Positions 34,111-44,451 of a DNA stretch of 64,000 nucleotides are shown here, in pieces (position 1 is the stretch's first letter; each line of letters begins with the position of its first letter). The notes beneath the pieces are model-generated. The model worked only from the letters and a program-made list of their open reading frames with translations, made no database searches and was not told the origin of the DNA. Made by a program: the position numbers and the translations under genes. Source of the DNA: SAR116 cluster bacterium AG-447-A06 (GTDB lineage: Bacteria; Pseudomonadota; Alphaproteobacteria; Puniceispirillales; Puniceispirillaceae); contig QCPZ01000008.1 in the NCBI GenBank assembly GCA_003212345.1, positions 1 through 64,000 on the forward strand. The letters run 5' to 3'.

Positions 34111-35373
34111 ATGGCAAAAGACGATGATGGCGAGAAGGGAACCCTATTTTGTTCTTTTTGTGGAAAGAGCCAACATGAAGTGCGCAAGCTCATTGCCGGT
34201 CCCACTGTGTTTATCTGTGACGAGTGTGTCGAACTCTGCATGGACATCATTCGTGAAGAGCATAAAACGCAGTTTTCGAAAAGTCATGAGGGGGTTCCAA
34301 CTCCGTTAGACATCAGTAATGTGCTCGATGAATATGTGATTGGCCAATCTCGTGCAAAGCGAGTGCTTTCGGTTGCTGTTCATAACCATTATAAACGGTT
34401 GGCTAATGCTGGGCGCACCGGTGACGTCGAAATATCCAAATCCAACATTTTGCTCGTTGGGCCAACGGGTTGCGGTAAAACCCTCCTTGCGCAAACCTTG
34501 GCAAGAATGTTGGATGTGCCTTTCACGATGGCTGATGCTACGACATTGACCGAGGCCGGTTATGTTGGCGAAGATGTTGAAAATATCATTTTAAAATTGT
34601 TACAAGCTGCTGACTACAATGTTGAGAGAGCTCAGCGCGGTATCGTTTACATTGATGAAGTCGATAAAATTTCTCGGAAAGCTGATAACCCCTCGATCAC
34701 CCGAGATGTTTCTGGTGAGGGTGTGCAACAGGCTTTACTGAAAATTATGGAAGGCACCGTAGCGTCGGTGCCGCCACAAGGGGGGCGTAAACATCCGCAG
34801 CAAGAGTTTTTGCAGGTCGATACGACTAATATTTTGTTTATATGTGGCGGTGCATTTGCTGGGCTTGATAAGTTGATCTCTGGGCGTCATACGGGTGCTG
34901 GGATTGGCTTTGGCGCTGATGTGCGCGACCCGATTGATCGAAAGGTCGGCGAAGTGCTAACCGAGCTTGAGCCGGAAGACCTGATCAAGTTTGGCCTCAT
35001 TCCAGAATTTGTAGGGCGTTTACCGGTTGTCGCAACTTTGGAAGATCTTGACGAAAATGCGTTGATCGAAATCCTCACCAAGCCGAAGAATGCTCTTCTG
35101 AAACAGTATCAAAAACTTTTTGAAATGGATGATGTACGCCTTGAGTTCCGCGAGGATGCTCTCCGCGCTGTGGCGGCTAAGGCCATTGAACGCAAGACGG
35201 GGGCGCGTGGTTTACGTTCAATCATGGAAGATATTCTGATGGATCCAATGTTTGATATACCAACAACTGGTGACATTGAGGAGGTCGTAATCAATGGTGA
35301 TGTGGTCAGTAACGGCGCTGCTCCGCTGGTGGTTCACGCAAAGCTCTCGCAAGGGGCCGAACAAGGTGCATAA
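34111..35373 (+). CDS. clpX: ATP-dependent Clp protease ATP-binding subunit ClpX
   Basis: N-terminal zinc-binding domain [11 protein letters not shown]...[26 protein letters not shown]. Confidence 0.97.
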   Translation: MAKDDDGEKGTLFCSFCGKSQHEVRKLIAGPTVFICDECVELCMDIIREEHKTQFSKSHEGVPTPLDISNVLDEYVIGQSRAKRVLSVAVHNHYKRLANAGRTGDVEISKSNILLVGPTGCGKTLLAQTLARMLDVPFTMADATTLTEAGYVGEDVENIILKLLQAADYNVERAQRGIVYIDEVDKISRKADNPSITRDVSGEGVQQALLKIMEGTVASVPPQGGRKHPQQEFLQVDTTNILFICGGAFAGLDKLISGRHTGAGIGFGADVRDPIDRKVGEVLTELEPEDLIKFGLIPEFVGRLPVVATLEDLDENALIEILTKPKNALLKQYQKLFEMDDVRLEFREDALRAVAAKAIERKTGARGLRSIMEDILMDPMFDIPTTGDIEEVVINGDVVSNGAAPLVVHAKLSQGAEQGA

Positions 35374-35482
35374 TTCCGTTGCTTCTTGATTGTATCGGAT
35401 GGTTGAAAACCTGTCACGATGGCCCCATATACTAAAAAGTAAAATTTCTGTGTGCTGTTGATGTAGTTTATTTTTTTGAAGG

Positions 35483-37906
35483 TTGTTTCCAATGACTGCA
35501 ACGTCCAAAGTCGCTCTCCCTGTCCTGCCACTCCGTGATATCGTGGTTTTTCCACATATGATTGTACCGCTTTTTGTCGGCCGTGAAAAATCAATCAAAG
35601 CTCTTGAAGCGGTTATGGTTGAGGGAAAACAAATTATTCTGGCAACACAAACGGAAGCCAGTATCGAAGATCCTGATGCGGAGGGGCTATACACAACCGG
35701 TACCGTCGGATCCATCTTGCAACTTCTAAAATTGCCTGATGGGGCAGTCAAGGTTTTAGTTGAGGGTGGTGATCGTGTGAAACTGAGTCTTGGCTCCTTG
35801 TCTGATGACAAAGGTTATCTGTTTGTTGAAGCAGATGTAGTCGAACAAACTGGTGACCGTGGTGCGGATACAACCGCGTTAGGTAGGGCAACAGTCAATC
35901 AATTTGAGCAATACATTAAACTGAACAAAAAGATTGCGTCCGAGGTCCTGAGTGCCGTTGAGCAAGTGGAAGAAGCCGATAAAATTGCCGACATGATTGC
36001 GTCGCATCTTGCTATCAAAATCGCCGAAAAACAAGATTTGCTCGAAACGCTCAATGTGCATGATCGTCTTGAAAAAGTTTATGGAGTGATGGAAGGGGAA
36101 ATTGGCGCTCTTCAGGTGGAAAAGCGGGTGCGTAACAGAGTGAAACGCCAGATGGAGAAGACCCAGCGCGAATACTATTTAAATGAACAAATGAAGGCTA
36201 TTCAGAAAGAGCTTGGTGACAGCGAGGACGGAATGAGCGAGTTGGATGAGATCGAAGCCCAACTTGAAGCTTTGAAGCTTCCAAAACCCGTTCGTGAGAA
36301 AGCGTTTGCTGAGCTTAAAAAGCTTCGGAATATGGGGCCGATGAGTGCCGAGGCAACGGTTGTCCGAAACTACCTCGATTGGATTATTGCGCTTCCATGG
36401 AAGAAAGCTAGCCGTTTGAAAAAGGATATTGTTGCGGCTCGTGCCGTGCTTGACGCCGATCATTACGGTCTTGAAAAGGTAAAAGACCGGATTGTAGAAT
36501 TTTTGGCTGTCCAACAACGTACAAAGAGTATGCGGGGTCCAATCTTATGTCTTGTCGGGCCACCGGGTGTTGGTAAGACGTCGCTCGGGAAGTCAATTGC
36601 AAGGGCAACAGGACGGCAATATGTCCGTATGGCTCTCGGTGGGGTGCGAGATGAGGCTGAAATTCGTGGTCATCGACGTACCTATATAGGGTCCATGCCC
36701 GGCAAGGTGCTGCAGGGCATGAAAAAAGTTGGCATGAACAACCCGCTTTTCCTACTTGATGAAGTTGACAAACTTGGTGCTGATTGGCGTGGTGACCCCA
36801 CATCGGCGCTTCTTGAAGTACTTGATCCTGCGCAAAATAACGCTTTTCAAGATCATTACATGGAAGTTGATTTTGACCTTTCCAAAGTGATGTTTGTGAC
36901 CACTGCAAACACTTTGAATATGCCACAGCCTTTGATGGATCGTATGGAGGTCATTCGGCTGTCCGGCTACACAGAAGATGAAAAGCTGGAGATTGCCAAG
37001 CGCCACCTCATCAAAAAGCAATTTGAAGACCATGGGTTGAAGCGTGATGAATTAACCATCAGTGATGATGCGCTACGTGCTGTCATCCAGCGCTACACCC
37101 GCGAGGCGGGTGTCAGAAACCTAGAGCGTGAAATAGCCAAAATTGCGCGCAAAACAGTTACTGCAATAGTCTCAGGAAAGCAAAAATCAGTCAACGTCAC
37201 TGCTAAAAATCTTGACGAATATTTAGGGGTTGTACGGTTCCAGTTTGGTGAGATTGAAACTGTTGACCAGGTTGGCGTTACTACAGGTTTGGCTTGGACC
37301 GAGGTTGGTGGTGAATTACTAAATATTGAAGCTGTGAAAGTGCCCGGTAAGGGAAAGGTGAGTGCGACAGGTAAGCTTGGCGACGTGATGAAGGAGTCTA
37401 TTCAGGCAGCCGAATTCTTTGTTAGGGCTCGGGCTCAAAGTTATGGGATTGATTTGGGTGATCTTGCCAAAAATGATGTCCATGTTCACGTGCCGGAAGG
37501 CGCAACTCCAAAAGATGGCCCATCGGCGGGCGTGGCGATGGCGACGTCGATTATTTCGGCAATTACCGGCATTGCTGTGCGTCGCGATGTTGCGATGACC
37601 GGTGAAATAACACTTCGCGGCCGGGTTCTTCCGATTGGAGGGTTAAAGGAAAAACTACTCGCGGCTCAGCGTGGTGGCATAAAAAAGGTTCTGATACCGA
37701 AGGACAACGAAAAGGATTTGGCTGATATCCCGGAAAACGTGAAGGGATTACTCGAGATTGTGCCGGTGGGCATGGTTGATGAGGCTTTGTCTTTGGCTTT
37801 GACTCAGGAACCTATCCCCATGGCGTTGACCGCTGCATCAGGCAATGAAACACCAGTTGCGAGTGCCGAAAACGCGGAAAATGAAAACGACATCGTTGCG
37901 CATTAA
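35483..37906 (+). CDS. lon: Lon protease
   Basis: [62 protein letters not shown]. Confidence 0.97.
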   Translation: MFPMTATSKVALPVLPLRDIVVFPHMIVPLFVGREKSIKALEAVMVEGKQIILATQTEASIEDPDAEGLYTTGTVGSILQLLKLPDGAVKVLVEGGDRVKLSLGSLSDDKGYLFVEADVVEQTGDRGADTTALGRATVNQFEQYIKLNKKIASEVLSAVEQVEEADKIADMIASHLAIKIAEKQDLLETLNVHDRLEKVYGVMEGEIGALQVEKRVRNRVKRQMEKTQREYYLNEQMKAIQKELGDSEDGMSELDEIEAQLEALKLPKPVREKAFAELKKLRNMGPMSAEATVVRNYLDWIIALPWKKASRLKKDIVAARAVLDADHYGLEKVKDRIVEFLAVQQRTKSMRGPILCLVGPPGVGKTSLGKSIARATGRQYVRMALGGVRDEAEIRGHRRTYIGSMPGKVLQGMKKVGMNNPLFLLDEVDKLGADWRGDPTSALLEVLDPAQNNAFQDHYMEVDFDLSKVMFVTTANTLNMPQPLMDRMEVIRLSGYTEDEKLEIAKRHLIKKQFEDHGLKRDELTISDDALRAVIQRYTREAGVRNLEREIAKIARKTVTAIVSGKQKSVNVTAKNLDEYLGVVRFQFGEIETVDQVGVTTGLAWTEVGGELLNIEAVKVPGKGKVSATGKLGDVMKESIQAAEFFVRARAQSYGIDLGDLAKNDVHVHVPEGATPKDGPSAGVAMATSIISAITGIAVRRDVAMTGEITLRGRVLPIGGLKEKLLAAQRGGIKKVLIPKDNEKDLADIPENVKGLLEIVPVGMVDEALSLALTQEPIPMALTAASGNETPVASAENAENENDIVAH

Positions 37907-38043
37907 TAGTTGTCGATATTTTTTAAATATTATCTCGTGATTTTTTAGTTTTGGTAATAAAACCCTTTGCCTGCATGGAAAAAGCGGTGTAACTTTTTAG
38001 TACTAGTTATTCGCTAATCAAAATCGACAAATAGGGGGTTCCC

Positions 38044-38319
38044 ATGAATAAGAATGATCTCGTTTCTGCAGTAGCCGATGCCGCAGGGTTGACTAAAGCT
38101 GACGCCGGTAGAGCTGTCGACGGTGTTTTTGATAGCATCTCAGGCGCACTTAAGTCTGGTGGTGACGTACGTATTGTTGGTTTTGGAACCTTTTCTGTTG
38201 CTCATCGCGCGGCAACAACAGGTCGGAACCCTAGAACTGGTGAAACAATCCAGATTAAGGCTTCAAAGCAGCCTAAATTTAAAGCTGGCGCTCCTTTGAA
38301 AGAGGCTGTAAACAGCTAA
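38044..38319 (+). CDS. hup: HU family DNA-binding protein
   Basis: MNKNDLVSAVADAAGLTKADAGRAVD...VGFGTFSVAHRAATTGRNPRTGETIQI. Confidence 0.96.
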   Translation: MNKNDLVSAVADAAGLTKADAGRAVDGVFDSISGALKSGGDVRIVGFGTFSVAHRAATTGRNPRTGETIQIKASKQPKFKAGAPLKEAVNS

Positions 38320-38410
38320 ATCGGGGCTATTTAATTAAACGCCGGCTCTATGCAAGGGTCGGCGTTATATTTTGCTCCTGTGCGAGAGATTTTGTGTTTC
38401 AGAATGAACA

Positions 38411-38486
38411 GGGTGGTTAGCTCAGCTGGGAGAGCAACTCGTTTACACCGAGTAGGTCGGGGGTTCGAACCCCTCACCACCCACCA
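38411..38486 (+). tRNA. tRNA-Val(TAC)
   Basis: GGGTGGTTAGCTCAGCTGGGAGAGCAACTCGTTTACACCGAGTAGGTCGGGGGTTCGAACCCCTCACCACCCACCA. Confidence 0.95.
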
Positions 38487-38872
38487 TTCTTTCCCCGCAA
38501 ATACGGGGCGTTGAATACTGTGGCTAAGCGACAGTCATTTCGGTGTATTTGTCATTTTTTTGTTTGTTTTTACAAATCCTAAAACGTCCAATTGAAATAT
38601 TGTACACTAAACGTGAAACCTAAAGTGCGCGCTGAGTCCCTGCAGTTAGCTCCCTTAAATTGTTGACCTTTATCAAAAACGTTTATTAGCAATGTTATTT
38701 TCAGGCAATTCTGGATGGCTGCTTTTGCGCACTTTTCTTTTGTCAAATAAGAGGACAAAAGGTTTGAGGCGGACCGTCGGATTGCTGGTTTAAATTGAGT
38801 GGTGATTATTTTGGTGTATAAGGGCTACCTCCATTACTGTAATGTATTTGTTACAGGCCAATCAGGGTAACA

Positions 38873-39058
38873 GTGATAAAAGTAAGTTTATCAGGTGGCG
38901 ACCATTACCGTTTCACTTTTGACGGGAGAAACAGAGCAATGTCTTCAGGCAAAATCAAGGCTTGGTTATTGAAGCTTGGGCTTTTTGGCTTTTTGTTTTT
39001 CTTAGCTAAAGGATTGCTTTGGATCGCTGTGCTTTGGTTTGGTGTCAGTCTTTTTTAG
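38873..39058 (+). CDS. Small single-TM protein (start possibly internal at MSSGKIKAW)
   Basis: SGKIKAWLLKLGLFGFLFFLAKGLLWIAVLWFGVSLF. Confidence 0.45.
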   Translation: MIKVSLSGGDHYRFTFDGRNRAMSSGKIKAWLLKLGLFGFLFFLAKGLLWIAVLWFGVSLF

Positions 39059-39080
39059 TGCCTGGTGCGGGCTTATTCAA

Positions 39081-39299
39081 TCATTGATCTGACTTTTCGG
39101 TATTACGTTTATTATAAAAAACGTACCTGATTCCAGTTTGCAAAACGAATGCTGGTATCAGTGCAAAAAAAATTGGATAAGTCCATTTGCGTTCGGGCCC
39201 AAGGTGATCATGTTCTAAACCGACAGTAAACAATATTACTGATGCGGCTATCGCAATGGAAAAAAGTAAAAGGGTCAAAACGCGATACGTTTTTTCCAT
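39081..39299 (-). CDS. Small membrane protein
   Basis: 72 aa, two hydrophobic segments; ATG overlaps the stop of the upstream 41-aa ORF (TAATG). Confidence 0.6.
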   Translation of the reverse strand: MEKTYRVLTLLLFSIAIAASVILFTVGLEHDHLGPERKWTYPIFFALIPAFVLQTGIRYVFYNKRNTEKSDQ

Positions 39300-39424
39300 T
39301 ATGTTACCTTAACAGCGATGTAAATGCATGATGCAATTATCCCTAGCTTACCATAGTCTAGGTCAAACGCTGTGCCCTCACCAAATTTTTTTTCAAAAGC
39401 TTTTTTCTTTGGTTCTTTAGACAT
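39299..39424 (-). CDS. 41-aa small protein, absent from the ORF track
   Basis: MSKEPKKKAFEKKFGEGTAFDLDYGKLGIIASCIYIAVKVT; upstream GGAGAG Shine-Dalgarno-like; TAATG overlap with downstream ORF. Confidence 0.6.
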   Translation of the reverse strand: MSKEPKKKAFEKKFGEGTAFDLDYGKLGIIASCIYIAVKVT

Positions 39425-39576
39425 GTTTGTCTCTCCAGCTAAGTGTCGGGTGACGCGGTGAATTCGCTGGCCCTGTTACTATTGTTAACATGTCGTTTAC
39501 ATAATCTTAATAATAAAATTGTGTGATAGGTGACTGCTGGGTATTGCATCTGCCACTTTGACTCTGTCACTGATTC

Positions 39577-39611
39577 AAAAAAAGCCCACCAGCCTTTCAA
39601 CTGATGGGCTT
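39577..39611 (-). terminator. Rho-independent terminator on the minus strand with no ORF upstream
   Basis: Minus strand AAGCCCATCAG-TTGAAAGG-CTGGTGGGCTT then TTTTT. Confidence 0.65.
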
Positions 39612-39750
39612 AATGCAATTGTAGTTGTATTCGTACTGCAATTGGCATGCCAGCAAGTCGGCCTGCTGCGGAGTCTGCTTGCCTGTGTTTCAGCTTTTGG
39701 TCGAGCGTGGAATTTACTGTTTAATCGGATTTTGGTTCGAACTCCCTTAA
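39577..39750 (-). ncRNA. Candidate small RNA ending at the 39577 terminator; 5' end arbitrary
   Basis: Terminator preceded on the same strand by a second hairpin (ATGCCAATTG...CAATTGCAT, 39613-39648), no supported gene on that strand. Confidence 0.3.
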
Positions 39751-39949
39751 GGCTTCACTAATAACACTCGCATTGAGATAGTTCTGCTCCTAGTGGCTTT
39801 TGATAGTCATTATTTTGGATAGCCAATTCTGCTTAGCTCAAAGCTGGCTGTCATGATAAAATTTTTTGTACTGATCACTTCAAACGCATTTTTGGGGTTG
39901 TACGCTGGAAAAACCGTGTTACAACCGCTCATGGTAAGGCCCTGATACT

Positions 39950-40026
<77 letters not shown>

Positions 40027-40055
40027 CTAATCTTATAATAATATCAATATATTAA

Positions 40056-40090
40056 TAGCCCTCGGCCTTAATTGGCCGGGGGCTATTTTT
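40056..40090 (+). terminator. Rho-independent terminator downstream of tRNA-Asp
   Basis: tagccctcggcc-ttaatt-ggccgggggcta then ttttt; 12-bp stem with one G-U pair. Confidence 0.8.
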
Positions 40091-40093
40091 GTG

Positions 40094-40139
40094 TTTGTTA
40101 TAGTTTGTTATAGGTTTGTGGCTACCAACGGCTACCAAC
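40094..40139. repeat. Two adjacent 10-bp tandem duplications
   Basis: TTTGTTATAG x2 (40094-40113) and GGCTACCAAC x2 (40120-40139). Confidence 0.9.
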
Positions 40140-40198
40140 ACACCCCAAAATATTGGAGAACTGCGTGATATTTACCCCTAAAAACCATAAAAATCGTG

Positions 40199-40244
40199 CC
40201 TATCACGCCGGAGGCCGCGGGTTTGAGTCCCGTCACTCCCGCCA
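40199..40244 (+). repeat. Duplicated 3' part of tRNA-Asp (att-like)
   Basis: cctatcacgccggaggccgcgggtttgagtcccgtcactcccgcca versus cctgtcacgccggaggccgcgggttcgagtcccgtcactcccgcca: 46 nt with 2 mismatches. Confidence 0.9.
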
Positions 40245-40479
40245 ACCAAGTCATTGAAAGCATTATCTTTTTATGGATTTTTTTGTGTCTCAGTGCCAAG
40301 CCAGTGCCAAAGATACGCAAAAAAAATCGTATAAGTGACGGGATTATCCCTCGAACTTGACTAAACTCGCCAATTCTCCAAATTTGCAGGTTTTTGCTCG
40401 AATTAGGAACTTATGCCTATAATAAAAGCCAGACACATATGGTCTTTGATCAAACTTTCATTACGGGGGAGAGTGTTGG

Positions 40480-42783
40480 TTGAATTATTTCATTGCCCGA
40501 TTATTTAATTGCTTGTTCACTCCGGCCCATCTACTGGTTTTGAGCAGTACTAACCACGCTCAATCTGCGTCAGCTCGCTTAACGGCTTCAATATCGGGAT
40601 TTTTTCAGCTTCTTGGAAAAATTGAGGCGCACTTTCGGCTGGGTTTTTTCGCCGTTATCAGTGTTTTGATGATATTGCCTTTCTTTTTTAGTGGACTATG
40701 GAATTATGCCAATGCGGCCACATATGATGCTTCCGGTCAATGGGCTGATTTCAGCAACGCTGTAGACGTAGGACTGAACCCAAATGTTGGCGACACTTAT
40801 ACCTATGCTAACATTTTCGCTGGAGTGGATGCATTAGTTACGGTTACTGCCACACAAAAAACTGGGACAGGGTTGAAAGTTGACGAAAAAGACCCGACCC
40901 TGCACTCGGCGTGGGAAGATGTTAAAGACATCAATGTAAAACTGGTAATGGATGGTTCTGGTCCAGAGAACCAGCTAAAATTTCGGATTGATTTTCTCGA
41001 GTCTGGTACATTAATCCCCATAACGGTTACTAATTTATCGATTGTAAACAAAGATGTTGAGGGACCAGAGTTCGTCGAGTACAGTGGCCTAACTGGCTAT
41101 GTCTTGGCAAATGTTACAAATGTTACGGCGAGCTCAGCCGGAGGCGTTTACAGGTTTTCTGGTAGCAATTTCAGTTCAAATCTTGCTGATCAGGCATTTT
41201 GGATTGAAACAAAATACTCTTCAGTAAACTCAGTAACGGTAACTATTGGAAGAGATACATCTGCGGGGAGTGGCTCGGCTAATAGATTTGCCCTATCATT
41301 TCAATCAGCAAGTTGGACAAATGGTATTACCACTGCAGTTCCTCTACCGGTGCGTACAATTACATATGACGCAAATGGAGCGACATCCGGAAATGTTCCC
41401 AGTGCTACTTCAGGCGCGGGCGCATTAATAATTGCAAACAATAGCGGGGCTTTAGCCCAAAACGCGCTGACCTTGTCCTCTTGGAACACTGCATCTGATG
41501 GTACTGGGGTTTCCTTAATACCGGGTAGTAGTTTTACGCCGTCATCTGACATTACTGTTTACGCACAATATTCGAAGGCAGCGCCGACTCAGAAAGCTGA
41601 TGTTGTTGCTGGGTTATTAAGCAAGGAGTTGATTGCCTATCAGTTTTACAAAGGCTCGATACAGTCGGTTAACGACCGTTTGGCTTGGCTAGCGTCTAGG
41701 CGAGGTAATCCAAAGAAGTCCAAGCAAGGGTTCAAGTTCAAATTTAATGATCCCGTCTTAGATCAGTTACTTAATAGCTCTCCAGAGCGCCTTAGTGACT
41801 ATAGCGAGGCTGATTTAGCCTCACTTGCATCTGAGCTTGGAGGCAATCCTGAAATTTATGAGGATATTCTCAAGGCGCAGGCAATATCCCTTGGAATTGC
41901 CGAGTTAAAGGCCCGGACAGGTGACGTTGAATTTAATCCAGCGTTTGAGAACAAAAATAGTAGTTTTAGCATCTGGAGTGATGGTGAAATATCAATCGGA
42001 AAGAACAGTGCCTCAACAATATCCTCCTCACGAGAGTTTAACCGTAAAGTTCTGACCATCGGTCTTGATAAAGAATACAAGCAAGACAATTTGATCGGCT
42101 TTGCCCTCTCAGTTGGACGAGAGGATGCAGATGTTGGTACAGATGGTAGCACTATTCAGTCTGAAAATATTGGTGCGATCGTCTACTCAACCTATACATC
42201 AAAACAATTGTCACAGATCGAAGCGTCCCTTGGGTATGGGGACCTAAACTTTGAGACCAAGCGGATTGACTCAGGTGAAACACTTCATGGGGAACGGAAA
42301 GGGGTCATCTATTACGGTTCTGTTGGTTTTAGACAATTAAACACCGTTCAAGAGGATAGGATTAGCTACGGTACCCACGGAAGGGTTAACCTTGGTCAAA
42401 TCACTTTCAAAAGTTATTCAGAGACCGGAGGTGATGCTGCTATAACATACTTTGATCAGGATATTGACTATGAAGAGTTAGAGACGGGGATTGATATGTC
42501 CAAGGTAATGAAGTGGCAGAATTTCACGATCCGCCCTCATGCCGGACTTCAATACTCGCACTTCCTCAATAAATCCTCACCTGCCTCTATGCGTTATACA
42601 AGTTTGTCAACCATACACACTTCAGTTGTTCAAACAGAGATGGAATCTGGTTGGAGCATCAGTGCAGGCGTTGATATCTGGGATGAGGGCAGCTTGAGTT
42701 CTAATCTATCTTTGTCCAGAAGCCACTCCAACTCAAACAACTATATCAACTCCATCAATTTTAGTCTTCGATATCAGTTCTAA
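40480..42783 (+). CDS. Autotransporter-like outer-membrane protein with an InlB/Listeria-Bacteroides-type repeat
   Basis: Long hydrophobic N-terminus ending NANAATYD; RTITYDANGATSGNVPS...SSDITVYAQYSK; C-terminal beta-rich region ending NSINFSLRYQF. Confidence 0.8.
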   Translation: MNYFIARLFNCLFTPAHLLVLSSTNHAQSASARLTASISGFFQLLGKIEAHFRLGFFAVISVLMILPFFFSGLWNYANAATYDASGQWADFSNAVDVGLNPNVGDTYTYANIFAGVDALVTVTATQKTGTGLKVDEKDPTLHSAWEDVKDINVKLVMDGSGPENQLKFRIDFLESGTLIPITVTNLSIVNKDVEGPEFVEYSGLTGYVLANVTNVTASSAGGVYRFSGSNFSSNLADQAFWIETKYSSVNSVTVTIGRDTSAGSGSANRFALSFQSASWTNGITTAVPLPVRTITYDANGATSGNVPSATSGAGALIIANNSGALAQNALTLSSWNTASDGTGVSLIPGSSFTPSSDITVYAQYSKAAPTQKADVVAGLLSKELIAYQFYKGSIQSVNDRLAWLASRRGNPKKSKQGFKFKFNDPVLDQLLNSSPERLSDYSEADLASLASELGGNPEIYEDILKAQAISLGIAELKARTGDVEFNPAFENKNSSFSIWSDGEISIGKNSASTISSSREFNRKVLTIGLDKEYKQDNLIGFALSVGREDADVGTDGSTIQSENIGAIVYSTYTSKQLSQIEASLGYGDLNFETKRIDSGETLHGERKGVIYYGSVGFRQLNTVQEDRISYGTHGRVNLGQITFKSYSETGGDAAITYFDQDIDYEELETGIDMSKVMKWQNFTIRPHAGLQYSHFLNKSSPASMRYTSLSTIHTSVVQTEMESGWSISAGVDIWDEGSLSSNLSLSRSHSNSNNYINSINFSLRYQF

Positions 42784-42854
42784 AGCAAGTTTACTATGCA
42801 ATCGGATTTAGGCCACAGATCAACCGGTAATCATAGAAAAGAGGGCGGGGTAAT

Positions 42855-43052
42855 ATGGGGCTGGCGTTCAATGGGTTTAATGATAAACCTATTATAATGC
42901 AAGCCAACGGCACTTGGACCTTTCTGAATGGCGATGAGGCCAGCCCTGAGAGATGTTTGACCAAAACGGGTGGATCAGGAATAAGTCGAGAGGATCTTGA
43001 CTTGGCCATCGATGCGTCACCCAAATTTTTTAAGAAAAAAATGAAATATTAG
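42855..43052 (+). CDS. Hypothetical small protein
   Basis: MGLAFNGFNDKPIIMQANGTWTFLNGDEASPERCLTKTGGSG...; no family recognised. Confidence 0.3.
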   Translation: MGLAFNGFNDKPIIMQANGTWTFLNGDEASPERCLTKTGGSGISREDLDLAIDASPKFFKKKMKY

Positions 43053-43143
43053 AAGAGTTTTACTTAATTTGACTTGGTACGTTTTATCGCCCGTCGGGCT
43101 TCCTTAAATCTACGCACTATTCAACCGCTCAAACCTTTGATGC

Positions 43144-43830
43144 CTAGAATATCGACAGAATATCACTTTCAGTTTTCTTGTATAGGGACGCTTGTGGGAC
43201 TGTCGCGTTTGGTGTCGGGTAGCCAACGGGCATAATCATCACAGGCTTTTCATTTTTGGGCCGTTGGCATAGGCCATTCAGAAATGACATTGGATTTGGT
43301 GTGTGTGTCAGTGTACTGAGGCCACAATTGTGCAAGGCTGTAATGAGGATGCCCGTGGCGATACCCACACTTTCTGGAACGTAATAATGTTTATATCTCG
43401 AGCCGTCGTCGCGTAGGCCATAACGCTGAGCAAAGACGACAATTAGCCAGGGCGCTGTTGTGATATGCGACTTGTTAGGGCCTGTTCCGATTGGCTCAAG
43501 CGCGGCTAGCCATTCATCACCGCTACCACCATTATAAAACTTCTGCTCTTCTGCCTCGGCAGCATCTCTTATTTTATGTTTCATTTTTGCGTCTTTTATC
43601 GCAACAAAATGCCAGGGTTGCTGATTTGCGCCTGATGGAGCCCGCGCGGCAGTTTTGATGGCAGTCCGAATAACGTTTTCGTCAATATTAGTATTTGAAA
43701 AGTCCCTAATGGAGTGCCTTTTTGACATCCTTTTAAAGAAGTTGTCAGCTTCTGATTGTGCCTTTTCTGGCCTAATGGAATTATACGCGGGCAAGGGCAC
43801 AGGATGATATTTTTGATGGTGTGAGACCAT
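43144..43830 (-). CDS. Nitroreductase family protein
   Basis: RMSKRHSIRDFSN, AARAPSGANQQPWHFVAIKD. Confidence 0.9.
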   Translation of the reverse strand: MVSHHQKYHPVPLPAYNSIRPEKAQSEADNFFKRMSKRHSIRDFSNTNIDENVIRTAIKTAARAPSGANQQPWHFVAIKDAKMKHKIRDAAEAEEQKFYNGGSGDEWLAALEPIGTGPNKSHITTAPWLIVVFAQRYGLRDDGSRYKHYYVPESVGIATGILITALHNCGLSTLTHTPNPMSFLNGLCQRPKNEKPVMIMPVGYPTPNATVPQASLYKKTESDILSIF

Positions 43831-44451
43831 TTTTCACGTCTTTCTCTTCGTTTGAGGTGGCAAGATTATTTGCCCAGTAGACATCAATTAAGGATATTTA
43901 TCTAGACAAGCCGGAGAGTAAATTATCCTAATTAAATAGCGTTGTAGCAATTTCACTGCGGTAAATTTTGTTGGCTTTTAGGACAAGAAGAACGTCTAAT
44001 TGGGTACACTTGTGTTTAAATGCGCAGCGTATAAAACATCTCCAACGTGTTACAAAACAGCTCAAAAGTTACCCAAACAGTCCTGAATATCGCCCTTTCA
44101 CGCCGGAAGATACAGATTCGGATACCGTCGTTCCTATCGCTAATTTTCAATTATATTTGTGAATCTGAGGCCCTCAGCATTGATTAGTCAGGGACAGCTT
44201 TTCTAGTAATGCAGGTCCATTGTGGGCGTTTATGAGCCAGTTTTCTGCCTCGTTTGGCTGTCATTTTTCAGTGAATCAAAATGAATTCCAACCATCTTGT
44301 CCTTCGCCAGTTGAACTACATTTAAATTAATCGGAGTCTCTTTGTCTTATTGTGATTTTGTCAATTTGCGGCAACGTTAACTTTTTTAAAAAAAAAGACC
44401 CTATTATCAGATAATAAATGCTAGTTATGCTATCAGAAAGGTCAAATTTCG

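Noticed and set aside
39558-39761. 67-aa plus-strand ORF MTLSLIQKKPTSLSTDGLNAIVVV...
   Set aside because: Covers the minus-strand terminator hairpin and no family is recognised; more likely non-coding.
40132-40320. 62-aa minus-strand ORF spanning the tRNA-Asp fragment
   Set aside because: The translation (TGLKPAASGVIG...) comes from reading the tRNA remnant; no coding support.
44093-44110. Short match to the tRNA-Asp core (tcacgccgga) as a possible third att copy
   Set aside because: Only about 10 nt identical, with no further similarity; expected by chance.
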